From positions 18,441-82,440 of the forward strand of contig SFJO01000018.1 of NCBI GenBank assembly GCA_004555865.1: a DNA stretch of 64,000 bases, written 5' to 3'. Below the pieces are notes generated by a model. It made no database searches. It had not been told where the DNA came from and was given only the letters and a program-made list of their open reading frames with translations. The position numbers were made by a program, and so were the translations under genes. Below are positions 25,462 to 33,081 of the stretch, piece by piece; the stretch's first letter is position 1; each line of letters opens with the position of its first letter. This DNA is from Oscillospiraceae bacterium. GTDB taxonomy: Bacteria; Bacillota; Clostridia; Oscillospirales; Ruminococcaceae.

Positions 25462-27477
25462 TTACACGGAATATCCGGCAAGGCCGGTCTCCTCCAGTTC
25501 GTTCTGCTTGATCAGGCCCATCCGATAGGCATCCAACAGCATTTTCAGGTCCTCGATGGTGGCCATCATTTCCTTGCCGCGGTCGGTGTCCTCAATCAGC
25601 ATCCGATGGGCCGTCGGCTCGATCACGTCCACGCGGGACGTAATGTCCCGGTTGTTCCTCACCGCGTCCTCGGTGCTCTCAAACGGCTCATGAACCCGCA
25701 GCGACAGTCCCCAGCTGTTGTACACCAGCGTGTAGCCCGCAATGCCGGTTTTTTCGTGATAGGCCCGGCAGAAGCCGCCGTCGATCACGATCAGGCGGCC
25801 GCCGCCTTTCAGTGGAGACTCTCCCTCCACCGCACGCACGGGCACGTGCCCATTGATGATGTGGCCGGTTCCCTGGTCCAGGCCGAACTCCGCCAGAATC
25901 GCCCGCTCCATCCGGGTGTCGTTGTAGAAGATATAATATGGGTCCTTCGGCTCATTGTAGGTGGATTTGTCGGCCACAAACAGTCGCTCGAAGGTGGTCA
26001 TGCAGGCCCGGCCATACAGCGGCGAAGATTTTCCGCACCACAGATACCACAAAAAGTCCATCCCGCTCTGCCGCTCGTGGCTGCCCTCCGGGGCATAGTA
26101 GCCCCGCCGGGCACGGCTGTCGCAATAGTCCATCAGATTGCGCCCCGCATAGCCGTGGTTTTCAAAGGTTACCACCGCAAAGCTGCCGCTTTTGGCCAGC
26201 GGCACGGCACCATGGAACATCAGATTGCCGTTTTCGATTTTGTAAACGCTGCCTTTGGCAAACAGGAACTTCACATGGTTCTGCAGCTTTTCGCTCTGCT
26301 TGAAGTCCTTTACCAGATGAGTAATGACGTACTCTTCCTGTTCGGTCAATTTTGTGGGGTTCTTGGGGTCCACGGTCGGGAGATCCATATCCAGCATGGG
26401 GTATCGTTTGCCCTGGATCTCCACGGTGCCGTTCCGGAAATTGATCTTGCGCAGCAGCGCCCGGTTCTCCATCTCAAAGTCCGGGTTCCGATCGATGACC
26501 ATGCACTCCACCTTGAACATCATCATGGAGACAGCCTTATGCATACGGGCCACCCGCTCCAGCCGCCCCTCATGGTAGGGGCCGCGCGTCTCATCCACAT
26601 GGGGCATAAAACGCGAAATGTCGCTGTTCTTGTACACCGTCTCGGCCAGATTGGACAGCCGCCGCAGATTGATGTTATACCCTTCCTCCAGCACCTCCAC
26701 ATTGTTGTAGGCCAGCGAGGTTTTCATAATGGTCAGAATGCAGATGGGGCTGCCAGCAGCCGCGCCCATCCAGACCACATCGTGGTTGCCCCACTGAATG
26801 TCCACCGAATGATGCGCCATCAGCTCATCCAGAATGATGTCCGGCCGGGGGCCGCGGTCAAACAGATCACCCACAATGTGCAGCTTATACACGGCCAGCC
26901 GCTTGATCAGCGTACACATTGCAATGATAAAGTCATCCGCACGCCCGGTTGCGGTAATGCTGCTGAAAATCTGCCCGTAGTACATATCCTTGTTGTGGTC
27001 CTCAAAATGAGCGTGCAGCAGCTCATCCAAAATGTACTCATAGCCCTTGGGCAGATTGGAGCGCACGAATTTCCGGGTGTGCTTGGAAGATACCAGCCGG
27101 CACACCTCGATCAGCCACACCAGGATCTGATAATACCAGGCGTTCAGATCCTGCTGTTTTTTCTTCAATTCCGGCAATTTCTGAACCGGGTAATAAATCA
27201 GGGTTGCAAACTCGCTGCGCCGCTGGTCGGGCACCTCCGGCCCCAGGGCACGATCCACTTTTTCTTTGATGACGCCGGAGGCATTGTTCAAAATATGCGT
27301 AAATGCATCGTATTCTCCGTGCAGGTCGCTCATGAAATGCTCGGTGCCCTTGGGCAGTTTCAGCACTGCCTGCAAATTGATGATCTCGCTGGAAGCCTCT
27401 GCAATGTTGGGGTAATCCTTGGCCAACAAGCGCAGATATTTCAGGTTTGCCCGCACCTTTTGGGCTTGATCTTGCAT
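25462..27477 (-). CDS. fbp: Class III fructose-1,6-bisphosphatase
   Basis: This gluconeogenic enzyme removes the C1 phosphate of fructose-1,6-bisphosphate. The 671-residue length and metallophosphatase motifs identify the Firmicutes Fbp class III: DLHGEYDAF near residue 50, GDLFDRGPRPD near residue 200, WGNHDVVWMG, and the late GHVPVR with DGGFCRAYHE. AGAGAGG lies before the ATG at 27477 and an extended -10 TATAAT lies near 27594-27589. It is monocistronic. Confidence 0.96.
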   Translation of the reverse strand: MQDQAQKVRANLKYLRLLAKDYPNIAEASSEIINLQAVLKLPKGTEHFMSDLHGEYDAFTHILNNASGVIKEKVDRALGPEVPDQRRSEFATLIYYPVQKLPELKKKQQDLNAWYYQILVWLIEVCRLVSSKHTRKFVRSNLPKGYEYILDELLHAHFEDHNKDMYYGQIFSSITATGRADDFIIAMCTLIKRLAVYKLHIVGDLFDRGPRPDIILDELMAHHSVDIQWGNHDVVWMGAAAGSPICILTIMKTSLAYNNVEVLEEGYNINLRRLSNLAETVYKNSDISRFMPHVDETRGPYHEGRLERVARMHKAVSMMMFKVECMVIDRNPDFEMENRALLRKINFRNGTVEIQGKRYPMLDMDLPTVDPKNPTKLTEQEEYVITHLVKDFKQSEKLQNHVKFLFAKGSVYKIENGNLMFHGAVPLAKSGSFAVVTFENHGYAGRNLMDYCDSRARRGYYAPEGSHERQSGMDFLWYLWCGKSSPLYGRACMTTFERLFVADKSTYNEPKDPYYIFYNDTRMERAILAEFGLDQGTGHIINGHVPVRAVEGESPLKGGGRLIVIDGGFCRAYHEKTGIAGYTLVYNSWGLSLRVHEPFESTEDAVRNNRDITSRVDVIEPTAHRMLIEDTDRGKEMMATIEDLKMLLDAYRMGLIKQNELEETGLAGYSV

Positions 27478-27588
27478 GAAACGCCTCTCTTTCCCGGCCG
27501 CACCTCGGTTAGTGGGCCAGCCGTGCTCGGCCGGCGGGCTTCGCCCACCGCCAGGCTCGCAGATGATTCCGTATAAAAAGCTGTTTCA

Positions 27589-27594
27589 ATTATA
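27589..27594 (-). promoter_or_regulatory. Extended -10 of the fbp promoter
   Basis: On the minus strand TGTTATAAT gives a perfect -10 with an extended TG, about 110 nt before fbp. No good -35 is visible at 16-18 nt. Confidence 0.5.
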
Positions 27595-27672
27595 ACACAG
27601 GACGGTAAAAATATGATACACTAAGACTACACGATTCTTCCAAAGAAATCCGAGCGTTTTTGCACATTTTAT

Positions 27673-27726
27673 CCAAATGATGGACATTTGGTGTTCTTTG
27701 CCGGGCGTTTTTCTCGCCCGTTTTCA
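27673..27726 (+). other. Two small hairpins in the leader of the radical SAM gene
   Basis: CCAAATG (27673-27679) and CATTTGG (27685-27691) form a perfect 7-bp stem, and a GGGCG/CGCCC stem followed by GTTTTC lies at about 27707-27726, just upstream of the ATG at 27759. The second resembles a weak terminator. Function, if any, is unknown. Confidence 0.35.
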
Positions 27727-27758
27727 CAGCTTGTATCTTCGCCAATGGGAGCTTTATC

Positions 27759-28652
27759 ATGAACATTCCTGTTTCCTGCACACTTTGCCCTCGCCGCTGC
27801 AAGGCAGACCGCACCCGTGCCGCCGGTTTTTGCGGGGCCGGGCCGGTGCTCAAGGTCGCCCGCGCCGCCCTTCATTACTGGGAGGAGCCCTGCATCAGCG
27901 GAACCCACGGCAGCGGGACAGTGTTTTTTTCCGGCTGCAGCCTGAAATGCTGCTACTGCCAAAACTGGAACATCAGCGCCGAGGGCTTCGGCAAGGAGAT
28001 TGATGTGCAGCGTTTGACCGAGATTTTTCTGGAATTGCAGGAAAAGGGCGCACACAACCTCAACCTGGTCACCGCCACCCAATGGCTGCCCTGGGTTCTG
28101 CCCGCGCTGGACAAAGCCCGCGCCAGAGGCCTGACCCTGCCGGTGGTATACAACACCGGCGGCTACGAAACGATCGAGACGGTTCAGGCTCTTGCCGAGT
28201 ATGTGGACATCTGGCTGGCCGATGTAAAATACGTTTCACCCACGCTGGGCCAAACCTACTCTGCTGCGCCGGACTATTTTGAGGTGTGCAGCGCCGCCGT
28301 GCGCCAGATGCTGGCACAGACCGGCGCCCCGCAGAGCGATGCCGACGGCATTCTGCAATCCGGCGTGATTCTGCGCCATCTGGCGCTGCCCGGCGCGCTG
28401 GAGGACAGCAAGGCCGTTCTGCGCTGGATGGCCAGCCTGCCCGCGGGCAGCTTCATTCCCAGCCTGATGAGCCAGTACACGCCATTTTACAAGGCCGCTC
28501 ACACCAAGCCGCTGAACCGCCGCATCAGCACCTGGGAGTACCGCCAGGTCATCGGCACCGCCATTGATCTGGGCCTGACCGACGGCTATATGCAGCAGAA
28601 GAGCAGCGCGCGGGAGGAGTACACGCCACCCTTTGATCTGGAGGGCGTTTAA
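27759..28652 (+). CDS. Radical SAM protein related to pyruvate formate-lyase activases
   Basis: A 297-residue protein starts with CTLCPRRC and a further GFCGAG, cysteines typical of the PflA-related group in COG1313. The radical SAM cluster motif is CSLKCCYCQNW near residue 65. Downstream are NTGGYET and a D-x-KY core, as in PflX/AmmeMemoRadiSam-type proteins. Proteins of this group are predicted activases or peptide modifiers; the target is not evident here. GGGAG lies 7 nt before the ATG. The following membrane-protein gene starts two nt after its stop, so they are co-translated. Confidence 0.85.
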   Translation: MNIPVSCTLCPRRCKADRTRAAGFCGAGPVLKVARAALHYWEEPCISGTHGSGTVFFSGCSLKCCYCQNWNISAEGFGKEIDVQRLTEIFLELQEKGAHNLNLVTATQWLPWVLPALDKARARGLTLPVVYNTGGYETIETVQALAEYVDIWLADVKYVSPTLGQTYSAAPDYFEVCSAAVRQMLAQTGAPQSDADGILQSGVILRHLALPGALEDSKAVLRWMASLPAGSFIPSLMSQYTPFYKAAHTKPLNRRISTWEYRQVIGTAIDLGLTDGYMQQKSSAREEYTPPFDLEGV

Positions 28653-28653
28653 T

Positions 28654-30522
28654 ATGCAGTGTTTTCCCTCGTTTGCCTGCCTCGCACTTTTTTTATGGGC
28701 CGGGTTTGGGCTTGCACGCCGCTTGCTGCCCAGCGAAGGGGTGGATGTGCAGCTTCCCCTTGGGTGCAGTTTTTCTCTGGCGTTGCTGGAGGTTCTTCCG
28801 GCGCTGGCCGCCCTGGCGCTCGGGTTCCGGCTGCCGGCCGTTTTGATCGCATCGGCCGCCGTTCTCTGCATCGGGTGCTGGGCCTGGTGGATTCAGCCCG
28901 CCTGGCACAAGGGGGCGCTTTGCCCGTTTCTCTGCTGCACCCTGCCGCTCTGGCTGTTTTCTATCGGGCTGCTGTTCACCCATGAGCTTTATTGGAAGAA
29001 CGGCGCTTACTACACCGGCCAGAGCGGTTACGGCGACCTGCCCATGCATCTGGCCTTCATCAAGTCCATCGCCGTGCAGGGCAGCTTCCCGCCGGAATAC
29101 CCCCTTCTGGCTGGGCAGACCCTGTTCGGGTATCCGTTTCTTTGCGAGAGCGTTTCCAGCGTGTTTCTGGTGTTGGGGGCCGGGCTTAAAACCGCCTGTA
29201 TGCTGCCACAGATCGTGGCACTGTTTGCAGTGTTCGGCATGGGCTGGCAGCTGGCCCGGCGAATTCTGGGCAGCCATGTGGGTAAGGCCTGCCTGGCCTA
29301 CGTTCTGTTTTTTCTGGGCAGCGGATTCGGCTTTGTCTATTTTTTCGGCGGCGAGGCGGGCAACTTCACCCGCATTTTCACCGCATTTTACGAAACGCCC
29401 ACCAATTACGTGGAAGAGAACGTCCGCTGGGTCAACCCCATCGCCGACCTGCTGATTCCCCAGCGGGCAACCCTGTTCGGCTGGGCCGCACTGTTCGCCT
29501 GCCTGTACCTGCTGTATCGCTTTGCCTTTGAGCGGGAGCATCGGCTTTGGGCGCCGCTGGCGCTTCTGGCCGGCACGCTTCCGCTGGTGCACACCCACAG
29601 CCTGCTGGCGCTGGTTCTGATCAGCGCCGTCTGGCTGATGTATGCAGTTTTTTCCGGGCCGCGCACCGTCAAAGCGCTGCTGCCTTGGTGCGGTTACGCC
29701 GGGCTGGCCGGGGTGCTCTGCCTGCCGCAGCTGTTCGGTGTGATCTTCCGCCAAACCTCCACCGGCCATAATTTTCTGCGTTTTCATTTCAACTGGGCCA
29801 ACGATGGAGACCCTTATCTCTGGTTTTATATCAAGAACATCGGGCTTGTGTACCTGCTGCTGATTCCCGCCTTTTTGCTGGCCAGCAAGGCCCTGCGGTG
29901 GATGTACGGCGGCGGGCTGCTGATTCTGTTGGTGTCCGAGTTCATTTTGTTCCAGCCCAACCCCTACGACAATAACAAACTGCTGTTTGTGTGGCACCTG
30001 CTGGGCTGCATTCTGGCGGCGGATTTTCTCTGGGAGTTTCTGGCCGGGCTACGCAGCCGCCGCGCCGCCGCGCTGCTGGGCAGCTGCCTGGTGTTTCTGG
30101 GCACCTTCGGCAGCATCCTCACCCTGGGGCGCGAGGCCGTCAGCCAATACCAGCAGTTTGATGAAACCGGCATCGCAGTGGCCGCCTTTGTGGACGAAAA
30201 CGCTTCGGCCGACGCCCTGTTTCTCACCGGAACGCAGCATCTGAACTCGGTGGTCAGCCTGGCCGGGCGGGACATTGTATGCGGCAGCAGCCTGTATGTG
30301 TATTACCATGGAATGGACTATGCCGCGCAGCTTCAGGCCGTGAAGGAGCTGTACGAAGCCCCCTCTGAGGCACTTCTGGCCCAGTGGGGCATTGACTATG
30401 TGATGATCTCCGGTTGGGAGCGCAGCGACTACACGGTGGACGAGGCGTTTTACGCTCAGTACTACCCCGTGTGGTATCAAAACGGTTCCTACACCATTTA
30501 TCAAATCACGGAAGCCTCCTGA
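28654..30522 (+). CDS. Polytopic membrane protein, GT-C glycosyltransferase-like
   Basis: A 622-residue protein has about 12 hydrophobic segments spread over residues 1-500 and a soluble C-terminal domain of about 120 residues. The first large external loop contains GYGDLPMHLAFIK, where an Asp-x-x-x-His placement resembles the acidic catalytic motif of GT-C transferases that use polyprenyl-phosphate sugars, followed by PPEYPLLAGQTLFGYPF. I cannot assign a family name. It is immediately downstream of the radical SAM gene (two nt). A second large membrane protein with similar architecture is at 58810-60768, though the two do not look closely related by eye. Confidence 0.55.
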   Translation: MQCFPSFACLALFLWAGFGLARRLLPSEGVDVQLPLGCSFSLALLEVLPALAALALGFRLPAVLIASAAVLCIGCWAWWIQPAWHKGALCPFLCCTLPLWLFSIGLLFTHELYWKNGAYYTGQSGYGDLPMHLAFIKSIAVQGSFPPEYPLLAGQTLFGYPFLCESVSSVFLVLGAGLKTACMLPQIVALFAVFGMGWQLARRILGSHVGKACLAYVLFFLGSGFGFVYFFGGEAGNFTRIFTAFYETPTNYVEENVRWVNPIADLLIPQRATLFGWAALFACLYLLYRFAFEREHRLWAPLALLAGTLPLVHTHSLLALVLISAVWLMYAVFSGPRTVKALLPWCGYAGLAGVLCLPQLFGVIFRQTSTGHNFLRFHFNWANDGDPYLWFYIKNIGLVYLLLIPAFLLASKALRWMYGGGLLILLVSEFILFQPNPYDNNKLLFVWHLLGCILAADFLWEFLAGLRSRRAAALLGSCLVFLGTFGSILTLGREAVSQYQQFDETGIAVAAFVDENASADALFLTGTQHLNSVVSLAGRDIVCGSSLYVYYHGMDYAAQLQAVKELYEAPSEALLAQWGIDYVMISGWERSDYTVDEAFYAQYYPVWYQNGSYTIYQITEAS

Positions 30523-30577
30523 GCCGCGAGCCGCCGGAGATTTACAGAATCTTCATAGTTTTGCCGCAGCTTCGGAA

Positions 30578-30606
30578 TTGCTCTCTGCAAAAAAATCCGG
30601 TATAGT
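30578..30606 (+). promoter_or_regulatory. Promoter upstream of the 569-residue protein gene
   Basis: -35 TTGCTC (30578-30583), 17-nt spacer, -10 TATAGT (30601-30606), about 105 nt before the TTG start at 30712. It makes this gene independent of the radical SAM/GT-C-like pair. Confidence 0.65.
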
Positions 30607-30711
30607 AAAGTTCACACGGATTGTTCTGACCCAATTTTCCGCCGCCGTGCAGCGGCACACCGCCTGGGGCAGGCGCTTGCACCGCCGCCCCGCCATCTGA
30701 AAGGAGTTATT

Positions 30712-32421
30712 TTGAAAAAGACTGGAAGCATCCTTCCCCATAGCCGCTTCGGGCAGATTTTGTGGAGCCTGGCCATCACCCTTCTTGTGGGCTTCGCCTA
30801 CTTTTACGTCTGCCTGCCCGCCATCAACCTGAAAGACCCGGAATTTTATACCTTCGCCGGGCTGCTCTGTGTTGTTTTTATGGTTTGCTCGCTGATCACC
30901 TCCGGGTTCCGGGTCGCGGCCACTGAGCAGGCCACTCCGAAAAATCTTTTCCGCGATTTTGTGCAGGGCCTCAAACAGCAATGCCTGCCGGTTCTGCTGC
31001 TCTTTGTGGCGCTGGTTCTGATCGCTCTGGTGGGCGAGGTGCTGTCTCTGCCCATCTTCCGGGCCAGCGCTTACCAGAAGCTTCTGGACGTGCAGACCGG
31101 TGATTTCTCCACCGACATCACCGAGATCTCCTTCAACGAGATTCCAACGCTGGACCGTGACTCGGCCAATTATCTGGGTGACCGCCAGATGGGCACCCTG
31201 AGCGATATGGTCAGCCAGTTTGAGTATTCCAACGACTCGACCCAGATCAATTACCAGGGCCGCCCCGTGCGCGTGGCCCCCATCGACTACGCCGACCTCA
31301 TCAAGTGGTTCACCAACCGGAATGAGGGCCTGCCCGCCTACGTTCTGGTGGACATGGTCACGCAGGAAGCCAAGGTCGTCCGGCTGGATGAGGGGATGAA
31401 GTACTCCAAATCCGAACCGCTGAACCGGAACATCTACCGGCACCTGCGCTTTGAATATCCCACCTATCTGTTCTCGGAGCCGCGGTTTGAAATTGACGAA
31501 GCGGGCCAACCCTGGTGGATTGCACCGCGCATCGTCAAAACCATTGGCCTGTTCGGCGGCACCGACATTAAGGGGGCCGTTCTGGTCAACGCCATCACCG
31601 GCGAGTCGCAGTATCTGGAAGAGGTCCCCTCCTGGGTGGACAACCTCTACACCGCCGACCTGATTATGGAACAGTATGACTACCACGGCACCTATGTGCG
31701 GGGCTTCATCAACGCCTATTTTGGCCAGCGGGACGTGACCGTTGCCACGGCGGGCTACAACTACATCGCCCTGAACGACGATGTCTACGTTTACACCGGC
31801 GTTACTTCTATCAACTCGGATCAGTCCAACCTGGGCTTTTTGCTGTGCAACCAGCGCACCAAGGAGACCAAATTCTACACCGCGCCCGGTGCCACCGAGT
31901 ACGCCGCCATGTCCTCGGCGCAGGGCGTTGTGCAGGACCTGGGCTACACCGCAACCTTTCCGCTTTTGCTGAACATCGCGGATGAACCGACCTATTTCAT
32001 CCCCCTGAAGGACAACACTCAGCTGGTAAAAACCTACGCCATGGTCAACGTTTCTCAGTATCAGGTGGTAGCAACCGGCAGCACCGTTTCGGACTGTGAG
32101 CAGAAATACATCCAGATGCTGGCGGCCAAGGGCATTACCCAGCCGGAAGATCTTCCGCAAACCGAAGCTTCCGGCGTGGTGGCGGAAATTCGCAGCGCCG
32201 TGCTGGACGGAAACACCACCTACTACCTGCGGCTGGAGGGCGATTCCGTCTTTTATGCCATCAGCGCCCAGGCAAGCCCGTCCGCTGTGATTCTGAACGT
32301 GGGCGACCGTGTCACTCTCACCCATGAGCTGGCGGAGGACACCGCCCAGCGCATCATCAACGCACAGTCGCTTACCATCACGGCCGCCGCTCCGGCGGAC
32401 GATGCCCCGGATGCCGCCTGA
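30712..32421 (+). CDS. Unrecognised membrane-anchored protein with large extracytoplasmic domain
   Basis: The 569-residue product starts at TTG with GGAG five nt upstream. Three or so hydrophobic segments lie in the first 130 residues (LWSLAITLLVGFAYFYVCL; FAGLLCVVFMVCSLI; VLLLFVALVLIALVGEV). The remaining roughly 430 residues are soluble and repeat a strand pattern of the type xxLVD-x-x-T-x-E-x-x-x-V (near residues 215, 300 and 385), similar in rhythm to PepSY-like or propeller blades. The last 90 residues (GVVAEIRSAVLDGNTTYYLR, then GDRVTL) look like an OB-type barrel. No catalytic motif is recognised. The clear promoter, ribosome site and high coding quality make it a real gene of unknown function. 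Confidence 0.75.
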   Translation: MKKTGSILPHSRFGQILWSLAITLLVGFAYFYVCLPAINLKDPEFYTFAGLLCVVFMVCSLITSGFRVAATEQATPKNLFRDFVQGLKQQCLPVLLLFVALVLIALVGEVLSLPIFRASAYQKLLDVQTGDFSTDITEISFNEIPTLDRDSANYLGDRQMGTLSDMVSQFEYSNDSTQINYQGRPVRVAPIDYADLIKWFTNRNEGLPAYVLVDMVTQEAKVVRLDEGMKYSKSEPLNRNIYRHLRFEYPTYLFSEPRFEIDEAGQPWWIAPRIVKTIGLFGGTDIKGAVLVNAITGESQYLEEVPSWVDNLYTADLIMEQYDYHGTYVRGFINAYFGQRDVTVATAGYNYIALNDDVYVYTGVTSINSDQSNLGFLLCNQRTKETKFYTAPGATEYAAMSSAQGVVQDLGYTATFPLLLNIADEPTYFIPLKDNTQLVKTYAMVNVSQYQVVATGSTVSDCEQKYIQMLAAKGITQPEDLPQTEASGVVAEIRSAVLDGNTTYYLRLEGDSVFYAISAQASPSAVILNVGDRVTLTHELAEDTAQRIINAQSLTITAAAPADDAPDAA

Positions 32422-32427
32422 CCATGG

Positions 32428-32907
32428 ATGCAATATTTCTGCATCTTGTTCAAGGCAGCCTTGGAGGATGCCGCGGCCGCCAACGGCTTTCCGCAGGAGG
32501 AAAAGTCTCTGTCAGAGATTCTGGGCACCGATGAGGATGGCAGCCCCAAAATGTACACCACCCTCTACGTTGACCAGAACCGCATAATCAGCACCAACGA
32601 CCCCACCCTGGCGCAGGATTCGTTCTACCTGGGCGGCGGCACGCTGGATCTGGGCACGGCGGTTTATGTGCGCTTTCGCATGGCGGAGATCCTGCCCCAG
32701 CACGTGGGCGGCGTACAGGAAAACGTGACCTACTGCATGGATAACCTTCCGCAGGAGCTGGTGCCCACCGAGACGGACCGCGAGGGCAACGAGATTCTGA
32801 ACCCGGAGGAGCCGGTCGAGTTCTTCCAGCTGGGCGGCAACGTAACCGCGCGCGGCGGCATTTACGGCAGCCCGGAAGAGGGCTGCTTCTGTGCAGCGGT
32901 GCCCTGA
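32428..32907 (+). CDS. Hypothetical 159-residue protein
   Basis: This plus-strand frame starts six nt after the stop of the preceding gene, without a good ribosome site, so it would rely on translational coupling (a TTG at 32446 after a weak site is an alternative). The product is acidic and strand-rich (LYVDQNRIISTNDPTLAQ, DLGTAVYVRFRMAEIL), with no transmembrane segment and no recognised motif. A strong terminator at 32991-33035 ends the unit. Codon use looks like that of neighbouring genes. It may be a partner of the upstream protein or the remnant of a longer gene. Confidence 0.5.
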   Translation: MQYFCILFKAALEDAAAANGFPQEEKSLSEILGTDEDGSPKMYTTLYVDQNRIISTNDPTLAQDSFYLGGGTLDLGTAVYVRFRMAEILPQHVGGVQENVTYCMDNLPQELVPTETDREGNEILNPEEPVEFFQLGGNVTARGGIYGSPEEGCFCAAVP

Positions 32908-32990
32908 CGGTTCTGGCAGTACGGAAGAAAAAGTCGAACAAACAACCGATCATTCTCCCACGTTCTGAATCCGTTCTGAACGCGCCAGAC

Positions 32991-33035
32991 AAAAAGGAGC
33001 CGGTACGCATGAAATTGCGTACCGGCTCCTTTTTA
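32991..33035. terminator. Bidirectional terminator between the plus-strand unit and metH
   Basis: AAAAAGGAGCCGGTACGC pairs perfectly with GCGTACCGGCTCCTTTTT across an 8-nt loop. A and T tracts on both sides let it stop transcription from both convergent units. Confidence 0.92.
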
Positions 33036-33081
33036 CTTGCTTTTGCTGTATCACAAGGCGTTTCGGCCGTGCTGCACTCCA

